Below, piece after piece: positions 53,112 to 62,600 of a stretch of 64,000 nt of DNA. A program made the position numbers and the translations under genes. Location of the stretch: assembly GCA_046530785.1 (NCBI GenBank), contig JBHEQT010000001.1:176058-240057 (forward strand), given 5' to 3'. The first letter of the stretch is position 1. Each line of letters starts with the position of its first letter. Source of the stretch: Arsenophonus sp046530785. GTDB lineage: Bacteria > Pseudomonadota > Gammaproteobacteria > Enterobacterales > Enterobacteriaceae. The notes below the pieces were generated by a model. It was not told where the DNA came from, did not search any database, and saw only the letters and a program-made list of their open reading frames with translations.

Positions 53112-54708
53112 TCTTTTTTCCTAATAAATATTCTAATAAACTGAATAAGCTAAAACAAAGTAATAACATTAACAATGCAGTAACTTTTGCATCATCATTA
53201 CGATAAGAACCTAATTGTTGATAGAGATAATAAGATAGGGTACGAAAATTTTCATTCCCGAATAAAGAAATAATACTAAAATCCCCTATTGAGAATAGGC
53301 AGGAAAAAGCAAAAGCATGTCCTATTATATGTTTTAATGCTTTAAATTCAATTAAAACTAATTGATTTAATCCTTTAATCTGTAATGAAAGACATAATAA
53401 ATTATATCGTTCAGTTAAGTCATACATCGGGTTTTCTAATATTTTTAAGGAATAAGGTATAGTCATTAAAGCATTTGTTAAAATGACTAAACTATAAGAT
53501 AAACAGGTTACAATAACAGTATTTTTAAATAATAAAAAGAAGCTAGTTGCTAAAACAATTCCTGGAATTGCAAATATTAATAATCCACTTATTTCGAGTG
53601 TTCGATGAAGTAGTATCGAACGGCGAAGACGTAATTCTCGACTGCTCCAGAGCAACATCATAGTAATAACAATGCAAAGTATTCCAGAACTAATAGCTAT
53701 AAAAATAGAATTAATAAATGTTTGCCATAAAGCTGTTCGTCGTAATACATGTAATGTATTTAAGTTTAAACCATCAATGATGACTGCTAATAAAGGAGGA
53801 ATTAAGAATAGTATTGTAATACTAATCAATAAAATATCCCATAATTTTATCCATCGATTATCATCTGGATTTTCCCATTGAAATTGTCGACTAGCACCGG
53901 AAGAAAAGGTGATATTTAATTTTTGACTTAATAAGACGAGTGTTAAACAGAAAAAAAGTTGGATTAATGCAAGAAATGCTGCTTTATTAAGATTTAAATC
54001 ATAACTCAATGATTGATAAATCGCTAGTTCAATAGTAGTTGCAGTAGGACCTCCACCAAGAATTAGTATAGTAGAAAAACTAGAAAAACACAACATAAAA
54101 ATTATAACGGATATTGGTAAAATTTGTCTCTTAATATGAGGCCATTCAACAATACGAAAATGTTGCCATTGATTCATTCCTAATTGTGCAGAAAGCTGAC
54201 GTTGTTCAACAGCAATATTTTCAAATGCTAGTAATAATATCCTGGTAGCTAATGGTAAATTAAAAAAAATATGTGTTAATAAAATACCTTTTAGTCCATA
54301 AGGAGAAAATTGGTAATTAATTTTTAAAAATTGACAAAATTGAGAGATCCATCCCATTCTACCATAAACAGTTAATATACCTAAAATTATCACGAATACT
54401 GGCAATACTACTATTATTGAACATAAGCGTAAAAGTAATATTCGACCTGGAAAGTTACGTCGAAAAAGGGATTTAGATAAAAATATTGCAGGTATAACAG
54501 ATAATAAGGTAGATAGTAATGCTTGCCAAAATGTAAAACTAATAATGTGCCATAAATACCTATCATTAATAAATTCTTGCCATCCTATTTTAGGGGAATA
54601 TAACCATAAAGTGCTAAAAGTGACTATAGCAATAGTAATTAATAAACTAGAGACAACTACGCCAGGCCAAAGTGAACTTCCTATTTTTAGCTGACAGCAT
54701 TTTGCCAT
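53104..54708 (-). CDS. thiP: thiamine ABC transporter permease
   Basis: Inner-membrane permease of the thiamine importer; a double-length protein with two homologous permease halves. With the ATG at 54708 (MAKCCQLKIG) it is 534 aa, close to the 536 of E. coli; an upstream ATG at 54720 would add four residues, but GGAT upstream of 54708 favours the shorter form. Many hydrophobic segments are visible. Each half carries an EAA-type loop for ThiQ contact: EQRQLSAQLGMNQWQHFRIVEWP and YNLLCLSLQIKGLNQL-LIEFKALK. GGGPTATTIELAIYQSLSYD and IGDFSIISLFGNENFRTL are family-typical. The start overlaps the end of thiB, consistent with tight cotranscription. Confidence 0.95.
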   Translation of the reverse strand: MAKCCQLKIGSSLWPGVVVSSLLITIAIVTFSTLWLYSPKIGWQEFINDRYLWHIISFTFWQALLSTLLSVIPAIFLSKSLFRRNFPGRILLLRLCSIIVVLPVFVIILGILTVYGRMGWISQFCQFLKINYQFSPYGLKGILLTHIFFNLPLATRILLLAFENIAVEQRQLSAQLGMNQWQHFRIVEWPHIKRQILPISVIIFMLCFSSFSTILILGGGPTATTIELAIYQSLSYDLNLNKAAFLALIQLFFCLTLVLLSQKLNITFSSGASRQFQWENPDDNRWIKLWDILLISITILFLIPPLLAVIIDGLNLNTLHVLRRTALWQTFINSIFIAISSGILCIVITMMLLWSSRELRLRRSILLHRTLEISGLLIFAIPGIVLATSFFLLFKNTVIVTCLSYSLVILTNALMTIPYSLKILENPMYDLTERYNLLCLSLQIKGLNQLVLIEFKALKHIIGHAFAFSCLFSIGDFSIISLFGNENFRTLSYYLYQQLGSYRNDDAKVTALLMLLLCFSLFSLLEYLLGKKND

Positions 54709-55682
54709 AAATAGATCCATTTATTTCGATATTGAGTAATATCTTCTGCATTAAATTGTAATGATTTTTTTGGTACTGGTATTTTTTTGTAAACGTTAGG
54801 TAACGGTATATTAATTACTGGATACATCCAGTTGTTTGTTGCTAACGTTTTTTGAAACATTGGGGATAGCATAAATTGCATGAATTGTTGAATTAATTTA
54901 GGATTCTTGCTACTTGCTAATTGAGCTGCCACTTCAATTTGAAGATAGTGCCCTTCACTAAATAGTGCTACAGCATAACTATTTTTTTTATCATCTAATA
55001 AATGAAATCCTGTTGAAGAGGTGTAACTAAATACAAAATCACTTTCACCCTTTAAAAACAATCCATATGATTCACTCCAACTTTTAGTAACAGTTACGGT
55101 TTTATGGGATATTTTTTTCCATGCCTGAGCGCTGTTTTTCCCATAAATTTTTTGTATCCAAAGTAATAATCCTAAACCTGGTGTACTGGTACGTGGATCT
55201 TGGTAAATAATTTTCCAAGGTTGAAGACTATTTATAAGTTCATCAAAACTTTTTGGTGGTTTAGTGATCCGTTTTTTATTATAAATAAAAGCAAAATAAC
55301 CATAATTGTAAGGGATAAAAATATTGTTATCCCATTTTATGGGTAAATTTAGTTTATTTATATCAACGTGACTATTAGTAAATAGTCCAGTTTTTTTTGC
55401 CAAATCAATTAAATTATTATCAAGTCCTAAGATAATATCGGCTTGGCTATTTTTCCCTTCAATTCTAATTCGATTTAATAACATTACTCCATCGTTTAGA
55501 CCAATTATTTTTAATTTACAGTTACAAATTTGTTCGAAGGCAGGCTTTATTCTAGGACCTGGTCCCCAATCCGAAATAAAGGAATTATAAGTATAAATAG
55601 TTAATGTAGGTATTGCTTGCAGAGAGAAAGATGAACAAGAAATTAAGATAGTAATAACTATTTTTAGTAGTGTATTCTTCAA
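54687..55682 (-). CDS. thiB: thiamine-binding periplasmic protein
   Basis: Periplasmic receptor that binds thiamine, thiamine monophosphate and diphosphate and delivers them to ThiPQ. It is 331 aa against 327 in E. coli. A signal peptide (MKNTLLKIVI..., hydrophobic core, cleavage near residue 23 after LQA) precedes the mature LTIYTYNSFISDWGPGP start. Further landmarks are ADIILGLDNNL, PYNYGYFAFIYNK, TSTPGLGLLLWI, SWSESYGLFLKGESDFVFSYTSS and the C-terminal NNWMYPV. First gene of thiBPQ. I find no TPP riboswitch in the 313 bases upstream, unlike E. coli. Also called tbpA. Intact thiBPQ suggests dependence on thiamine from the host or another symbiont. Confidence 0.96.
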   Translation of the reverse strand: MKNTLLKIVITILISCSSFSLQAIPTLTIYTYNSFISDWGPGPRIKPAFEQICNCKLKIIGLNDGVMLLNRIRIEGKNSQADIILGLDNNLIDLAKKTGLFTNSHVDINKLNLPIKWDNNIFIPYNYGYFAFIYNKKRITKPPKSFDELINSLQPWKIIYQDPRTSTPGLGLLLWIQKIYGKNSAQAWKKISHKTVTVTKSWSESYGLFLKGESDFVFSYTSSTGFHLLDDKKNSYAVALFSEGHYLQIEVAAQLASSKNPKLIQQFMQFMLSPMFQKTLATNNWMYPVINIPLPNVYKKIPVPKKSLQFNAEDITQYRNKWIYLWQNAVS

Positions 55683-55995
55683 TACTGTGGTTCTCCTATT
55701 TTAATTAATAAAAGATTCTGTAGGATAGAAAAAATAAAAATACTAATGAAACTATTTATTTCTGAATTAATTTATTTAATCAATTCAAATCCTATACCTA
55801 TGTTAATCGGATCCAGATTCTTTTGGCTTTTCTTAATTAACTATTAACAATATTTATTTTAAATAAAATTCTACTAAGATATTCTTATTGTAAGATTTTA
55901 TCTTATAATTGCAAATACTATATTTGATAAAGGTTTACCATATAGAGTAGTATAAAATAAATAAACTATTTTTAAATTTTTAACGAGGTAGTCAG
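55683..55995. other. divergent spacer between thiB and rppH
   Basis: About 313 bases between divergent genes that must hold both promoters. I searched the minus strand for the TPP-riboswitch signature (CTGAGA and ACCTGATCTGG-type segments) and did not find it. GAGG at 55984-55987 precedes rppH. No gene is seen. Confidence 0.5.
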
Positions 55996-56505
55996 ATGGT
56001 TGATAATGATGGCTACCGCTCGAATGTAGGTATTGTAATTTGTAATCGAAAATCTCAGGTATTTTGGGCTCGTCGATATGGGCAACATTCATGGCAATTC
56101 CCTCAAGGGGGAATTAATCCTGAAGAATCGCCAAAACAAGCGATGTATCGAGAATTATTCGAAGAAGTTGGTTTAGATCATAAAGATGTTAAAATATTAG
56201 GATCTACCAGAAATTGGTTACGTTACAAATTACCAAAACATTTGGTGCGTTGGGAAACAAAACCAGTTTGTATTGGGCAAAAGCAACGTTGGTTTTTGTT
56301 AGAATTGATTTGTAATGAATATAATATTAATGTGCAAACAAGTAAAACACCTGAATTTGATAGTTGGTATTGGGTGAGTTATTGGTATCCTATTCGTCAA
56401 GTTGTTTCTTTTAAAAGGGATGTTTATCGACGTGTTATGAAAGAATTTTCTTCAATGGTAATGTCATTGCAGAATGCTTCAGTGATATCAAATAAAATAA
56501 TCTAG
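55996..56505 (+). CDS. rppH: RNA pyrophosphohydrolase RppH
   Basis: Nudix hydrolase that removes pyrophosphate from 5' triphosphate mRNA ends and triggers RNase E decay; the family also cleaves diadenosine polyphosphates. It is 169 aa against 176 in E. coli, lacking part of the variable C-terminal tail. The Nudix box is intact at about 38-60: GGINPEESPKQAMYRELFEEVG, with the REXXEEXG core. STRNWLRYKLPKHLVRWETKP, CIGQKQRWFLLEL, TPEFDSWYWVSYWYP and VVSFKRDVYRRVMKEF match the family closely. The ATG follows GAGG. ptsP, the next gene in E. coli, is missing and only 251 bases separate rppH from lgt. Confidence 0.98.
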   Translation: MVDNDGYRSNVGIVICNRKSQVFWARRYGQHSWQFPQGGINPEESPKQAMYRELFEEVGLDHKDVKILGSTRNWLRYKLPKHLVRWETKPVCIGQKQRWFLLELICNEYNINVQTSKTPEFDSWYWVSYWYPIRQVVSFKRDVYRRVMKEFSSMVMSLQNASVISNKII

Positions 56506-56756
56506 TTATAGATTTAAACGTGACTAAATGAATTTTAAAAAAAAGTAAATTAATGTTTAATAAGAAATTTTATAAGCTATAAATTAAAGTGAAAATAATA
56601 AAAATTATTCTTTTATTTTTTGCAAAAATTATTTTGCTAAGATATGCATTAAATAGATTTTTATATATTTAATCAATAAAATACCAGTAGATTTTAAATC
56701 TATATATAGTCCATTCAATTTTATCAATTTTATAAAACTAAAGAAGAGTGGAGATA

Positions 56757-57659
56757 ATGAATAATAGTTATATTATATTTCCTAATATTGATCCTGTTAT
56801 ATTTTCGATTGGTCCATTAGTTTTCCATTGGTATGGTTTGATGTATTTAGTGGGATTTATTTTCGCTCTATGGTTGGCAAAATGGAGAGCTAATAAAACA
56901 AACAATACTTGGACAAAAAATGAAGTTGAAATTTTGCTTTATCTATGTTTCTTTGGTGTTTTTATTGGTGGACGTTTAGGTTATGTTATAATTTATAATT
57001 TATCAGCTTTTCTGAGTAATCCTTTCTATCTATTTAAAGTTTGGAATGGGGGAATGTCTTTTCATGGTGGATTAATTGGTGTAATATATGTCATGTATTG
57101 GTTTTCTCGTAAAAGTCGTTTCCATTTTTTTCAAATTTCTGATTTTATTGCCCCATTAATTCCATTTGGATTAGGGATGGGGCGTATTGGTAATTTTATT
57201 AATGGTGAACTTTGGGGACGTGTAACATTAAAAACTCCATGGGCAATGTTATTCCCAGGATCAAAAGAAGAAGATATTCAAATTGTTACTAAAAACCATT
57301 TATTACTTCCTATTTTACAAGAGCATGGTGTATTACCAAGACACCCTTCCCAACTTTATGAAATGTTTTTTGAAGGGATTCTTTTATTTATTATTTTGAA
57401 TTTATTCATTCGTAAGTCTCGTCCAATTGGGAGTGTCTCAGGATTATTTTTGATTAGTTATGGTATTTTTCGTATTTTTATTGAATTTTTTCGTCAGCCT
57501 GATCCTCAATTAGGGTTATTTGCTGGTATAAGCATGGGGCAAATTTTATCAATTCCTATGATTATTATTGGTATTTTTATAATGATTTTGTCAATAATTA
57601 AGAAAGATAATAATTATGATAAATCATTAAATAAGTATAAAGTTAGAAAATATAAGTAA
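56757..57659 (+). CDS. lgt: phosphatidylglycerol-prolipoprotein diacylglyceryl transferase
   Basis: Inner-membrane enzyme that attaches diacylglycerol to the lipobox cysteine of prolipoproteins. With the ATG at 56757 it is 300 aa (291 in E. coli); the frame is open from GTG at 56748, but that GTG is part of the AGTGGAG ribosome-binding sequence. Landmarks are FSIGPLVFHWYGLMYLVGF, GGRLGYVIIYN, GGMSFHGGLIGV (catalytic histidine region), the signature GMGRIGNFINGELWGR and HPSQLYE, followed by EFFRQPDPQ and a last membrane segment. Several membrane helices are evident. The C-terminus has a short Lys/Asn-rich extension. Its presence implies that lipoproteins such as YgiB are still processed. Confidence 0.97.
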   Translation: MNNSYIIFPNIDPVIFSIGPLVFHWYGLMYLVGFIFALWLAKWRANKTNNTWTKNEVEILLYLCFFGVFIGGRLGYVIIYNLSAFLSNPFYLFKVWNGGMSFHGGLIGVIYVMYWFSRKSRFHFFQISDFIAPLIPFGLGMGRIGNFINGELWGRVTLKTPWAMLFPGSKEEDIQIVTKNHLLLPILQEHGVLPRHPSQLYEMFFEGILLFIILNLFIRKSRPIGSVSGLFLISYGIFRIFIEFFRQPDPQLGLFAGISMGQILSIPMIIIGIFIMILSIIKKDNNYDKSLNKYKVRKYK

Positions 57660-57725
57660 TAGAAAATTATTATACGGTTTTAGTTATTTATTAAATAAAT
57701 AATAGATTTTAAGAGAGTAATAATA

Positions 57726-58577
57726 ATGAATCAATATTTAGATTTATGTCAGCGTATTATTAATGAAGGTAAGTGGATAAGAAATAAACGAACAGGAGTT
57801 AGATGTTTAACAATTATTAACGCTGATCTAGAATATGATGTTGAAAATAACCACTTTCCTTTAATTACGACTCGTAAAAGCTTTTATAAATCTGCTATTG
57901 CTGAATTATTAGGTTATCTAAGAGGCTATTCTAATGCTGCACAATTTAGAGATATTGGTTGTAATACATGGAATTCCAATGCGAATAAAAATCAAGAATG
58001 GCTTAATAATCCGAATCGTAAAGGTAAAGATGACATGGGTCGGATTTATGGTGTTCAAGGACGTTCCTGGAGATGTCATGATGGGACTTATTTAGATCAA
58101 GTACAAAAAGTAATTAATAATCTTTCAGATGGAATCGATGATCGTTCTGGAATAATTACTTTTTATAATCCTGGTGAACTTAACTTAGGTTGTTTACGTC
58201 CTTGTATGCACACTCACAATTTTTCTCTATTAAATGAGAGACTATATTTAACTTCGTATCAACGTAGTTGTGATGTTCCTTTGGGATTGAACTTTAATCA
58301 AATTCAATGTTTTGTTTTGTTGGCACTCATTTCTCAGATTACTGGTCATAAACCAGGTAAGGCTTACCATAAAATAGTAAATGCTCATATTTATGAAAAT
58401 CAACTTTCAATTATGCGTGATATTCAATTAAAACGTGCTCCATATTCCTTACCAAAATTGCACATTAACCCTGATATTAAGACATTAAAAGATATTGAAA
58501 CCTGGGTGAGTAGTAATGATTTTAAAGTTATTGGTTATCGATATCATGATGCAATTAAGTATTCATTTACAGTATGA
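57726..58577 (+). CDS. thyA: thymidylate synthase, variant form
   Basis: Converts dUMP to dTMP using methylene-tetrahydrofolate; works with FolA. At 283 aa it is longer and clearly different from the 264-aa E. coli ThyA. Active-site geometry is kept: catalytic Cys160 in RPCMHTH, then RSCDVPLGLNFN (Arg180, Asp183, Asn191), with the same Cys-to-Arg spacing of 20 as in E. coli, and HIY near 230. The phosphate-binding pair Arg126-Arg127 of E. coli reads Arg140-Ser141 here, and the stretch after the catalytic cysteine (MHTHNFS) differs. Position between lgt and recC is as in E. coli, so this may be an orthologous-position replacement or a lineage variant. An A/T stem-loop follows the stop codon. 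Confidence 0.93.
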   Translation: MNQYLDLCQRIINEGKWIRNKRTGVRCLTIINADLEYDVENNHFPLITTRKSFYKSAIAELLGYLRGYSNAAQFRDIGCNTWNSNANKNQEWLNNPNRKGKDDMGRIYGVQGRSWRCHDGTYLDQVQKVINNLSDGIDDRSGIITFYNPGELNLGCLRPCMHTHNFSLLNERLYLTSYQRSCDVPLGLNFNQIQCFVLLALISQITGHKPGKAYHKIVNAHIYENQLSIMRDIQLKRAPYSLPKLHINPDIKTLKDIETWVSSNDFKVIGYRYHDAIKYSFTV

Positions 58578-59644
58578 AAATTTATCGATTATTTTAATTA
58601 TTAATAAAATAAAGTAAATATCCTGTCATTGACATTTTAATAGATCTTTTTATTATACTTCTATATAACTTGATTATTTATTTTATTTCAAATAGTGAAC
58701 AATAAAATTCTCTCTATTAAGAGAATTAAATATAGGAAATATGTGCACTAACAAGGAATTCATAATCTTTCAAATCATAATTGAGATTATAATAAACAGT
58801 GTTAACTATTACTCTTTTGCTATTAACGAATGATATTAAATAATTAATAATAAAATTATTAATTAAATTTTTATAATAAAAGTTATATTTTCATGCTTAT
58901 CAATAAATCTAATTATTTTTTGTTTTAATCAGAAGATAAGGAATTGATGATTTAAATAGATAAAATAAAAAATTGGAAGGGATTGAGGAATATCTTGCAG
59001 TAAAAAATAAAAGATATCCAACGAAATACAGAAACAAAAAATAATAGTGTTATGATAAAACATTTTTACAATTGGGTATAGAGTTCTCTGAATATCTAAT
59101 CTTTTTCTTAAGTAAAAGCTGTATTATCGATCTAGTTTACGATTTGGTAATCAATCTTCTATTTTGAGATTAATGCGTTTATGTAATAATCAAAAGTTAG
59201 AGAAATAGATACTTGATAAACAGTCACTTTTTAAGTGTTCAAAGTTTTCATTAATTTAACTTTTAATTAAGTTAAAATAAAAAGCATTTCCCTTACTTAT
59301 TATAATTTTAAAAAATAACTGGAAATTATGATCTCCTATGGAGTTACTTGCTTATTTCAACTATAAGAATTAATGAAAATATTCATAGTTTAAAGATTGT
59401 TCTTCTTTTTTTTTTAATAAATATAGAACTTTAAAATTGACGCATACTTTAAAAGTTAAGAAGTCGTTTCTAGGTTATTAATTTTACAATCTGAACGTAA
59501 TAGAATTACATACTTAAAAATATTTAATCATATGATAATGTAAATATTATAAATATTTATAAATAAAGTAATATTTACATGTAAATATTTTATAATTAAT
59601 TAATTTAAATATATCATTTGATACCGTTCTTTATAGGAACTAAT
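58578..59644. other. gene-free region between thyA and recC
   Basis: About 1.07 kb. In E. coli the prepilin-like genes ppdA, ppdB, ygdB and ppdC occupy this interval; none is recognisable here. It holds a stem-loop at 58589-58612. Confidence 0.55.
58589..58612 (+). terminator. AT-only stem-loop after thyA
   Basis: TTATTTTA (58589-58596) pairs with TAAAATAA (58605-58612) across an 8-base loop, 11 bases after the thyA stop codon. It has no G/C pair and no proper U-tract; listed because of its position right after the gene. Confidence 0.25.
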
Positions 59645-62600
59645 ATGCTACAAATTTATCATAGTAATCAAGCAAGTATTCATAAAAAAATTATTTTTAA
59701 TTTGATTAAGAATGATCCTTTGACCAATCCGTTTGAAAAAGAAATTATTCTAGTTCAAAATTCAAATATTTCGAAATGGTTACAAATAGAACTTGCGAAA
59801 AACTTAGGGATTGCAGCTAATATTTCTTTTCCTTTGCTTCCAAATTTTATTTGGAAAATATTTACTCTAGTTTTATCTGATATTCCAAAAAAGAATTCTT
59901 TTACCAAAGGGGAAATCTTTTGGAAATTAATGAAAATTTTACCTCTTCTTCTAGAAGAAACAGAGTTTCAACAACTTAAAGCATATCTGAATGATGATAT
60001 AGAAAAAACCAAATTATATCAGTTATCAAATCGTATAGCAGATTTGTTTGATCAATATTTAGTTTATCGTCCAGAATGGCTAGAAATTTGGAGTAAGAAA
60101 GAATTAATTAAGGGATTAAGTGATAATCAGAAATGGCAAAAACGTCTTTGGTTATCGTTAATTGAGTATACTAAAAAAAATAATCAACCTAAATGGCATC
60201 TAGCAAATATTTATGAAAATTTTATACAAAATTTACATTCTAATGCATCTTCACATATTAGGTTTCCAAAACGTATTTTTATCTATGGTATTACCGCATT
60301 ACCACCTGTTTACTTGAAAGTATTAAATTCCCTTAGTCAGTATATAGATATTCATTTAATGATTACTAATCCATGTCGTTATTATTGGGGTGGTATTCAA
60401 AGTTATACTTTTTTGACAAAAGTTGATAGGTATAATTTAAATGGTTGTCAAAATCAGTATATAAATTCATGTCTTAAAAACAAAAAATTACCTGATAGTA
60501 TATTTAATAAGCAAGTCGAACAATTTTTAACTAATCCACTATTAGATTCTTGGGGAAAGATAGGATCTGACAACCTCTACTTCCTTTCTCAATTAAAGGA
60601 AGCTAAAAAAATAGATTATTTTGTAGACTTAGAATCTGATTGTTTATTACATCAGATTCAGAGAGATATTTTAAATTTAGAAGATCATACTCAAGTTGGG
60701 ATAACCGAAGAGGATTATAATAATAGTTTTTCAAAAAGACAACTAAGCAAACAGGATAAATCACTTACATTTCATTTATGTCATAGTCCATATCGTGAAG
60801 TTGAAGTACTAAAAGATTATTTATTAGGTCTATTTGAGGAATATAAAACTTTAACACCTAAAGACATTATTATAATGTTGCCTGATATCGATAGTTATAC
60901 ACCATATATAAAGGCTGTATTTAGCCATATATCAGGTAAATATTATTTACCTTTTTCTATTTCGAATCAAAAATCCAATCAGGTGTATCCTATTTTGCAA
61001 GTATTTATTTCCTTACTTGATTTACCAAAAAATCGTTTTACTACAGAACAAGTGTTGGCTTTATTAGAAGTTCCTGAACTAGCTCGTCGATTTTCTATCT
61101 ATGATGATGAATTAATTTTATTGCGTCGATGGATTAATGAATCAGGTATACGTTGGGGGCTTAATGATGAAAACATTGCAATGTTAAAATTACCAATAAT
61201 AGAGCAAAATACATGGATTTTTGGTTTGAATAGAATGTTCCTTGGTTATATGATGAATAATAATAAAGGGACTTGGAATAAAATTTTTCCTTATGATGAA
61301 TGCATAGGATTATCCGCTAAATTAGCAGGACAACTTGCGATATTTATTGATTCATTAATCAATTGGAAAACTATACTTAATCAGGAAAAGAAATTATCAG
61401 AATGGTTGCCATTATGTAAGTGTTTATTAGATTCTTTTTTTGAAACTAATGAAAAAAATGAATCAACATTCATGTTTATTCTTCAGAAATGGAAAAAAAT
61501 TATTAAGAATGGAATATTAGCAAATTATGAAGGTATAATTCCTCTATCAATTATTCGTAATGAACTAGCTAGGTTCTTTAATAATAAAAAGATCAATCAA
61601 TCTTTTCTTGGTGGTGGAATTAATTTTTGTAACATAATTCCCATATCTTCTATTCCTTTTAAGGTTGTATGTTTATTAGGTATGAATTATGAAATATATC
61701 CACGCTCAATTCCTCCATTGGAATTTAATTTAATGAATGAACAGCCACAACGTGGTGATATAAAATATAGAGATAATGATCGTTATTTATTTTTAGAAGC
61801 TTTAAATTCTGCTTCTCAATCATTTTATCTTAGCTATATTGGGCATTCTATTCATAACAATCAATTACAGAATCCATCATTTTTAGTAAGTGAATTACTT
61901 AATTATATTATCCAAAGTTTTTGTTTAGAGGGTGATGAATGTTTAAATCTTGATAGTAGCGCTAATAATGTAAAAGAGCATTTACTTATTAAACATACAA
62001 GAGTACCTTTTTCGATAGAAAATTATTCTCCTGATAGTATTCATCAGAGCTATTCCACTGAATGGTTATCAGCAACAAAAAAACAAAGTAATTCAGAAAT
62101 TGAATTTTCTACTCCATTATCGCCAATGATAGAACATAACAATGAAATATTATTAGAGAAGTTACTCTCTTTTTATCGACATCCGATCCGTTCTTTTTTT
62201 CAACAAAGATTAAAAGTTAATTTTTTAAATGAAAGAATACAATTACAGGAAAATGAACCTTTTATTGTAAATAATTTACAACAATATAAATTTAATGAGA
62301 AATTACTTAATGCTATTATTTATGAAGAATCGCTAGAAGAACTATTAACTACTTTTTTGGGAACTGGTGGATTACCAGTAAAATACTTTGGCAAAATTTA
62401 TTTGGAAAGACAAATACAAGATATGCAGTCATTAGCTGATAAAGTAAAGCTAAATTATCAAAAATATTTTAATAAACTATTCATTGAAAAATTTGATAAT
62501 ACTTGTTTAATTGGAGAATTACGAAATATTCAGAAAAGCGGTATTATTCGTTATCGTCCTGCAAAATTAACGATTAATGATGGTTTATCACTATGGATAG

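Noticed and set aside
55790..55830. ATCGGATCCAGATTC-like stretch ahead of thiB, considered as a TPP riboswitch remnant
   Set aside because: Only a few bases resemble the reverse complement of the conserved ATCTGGAT segment and the CTGAGA partner is absent.
59618..59644. Upstream TTG start extending RecC by nine residues
   Set aside because: The ATG at 59645 has an AGGA ribosome-binding sequence and gives the family N-terminus MLxxYHSN.
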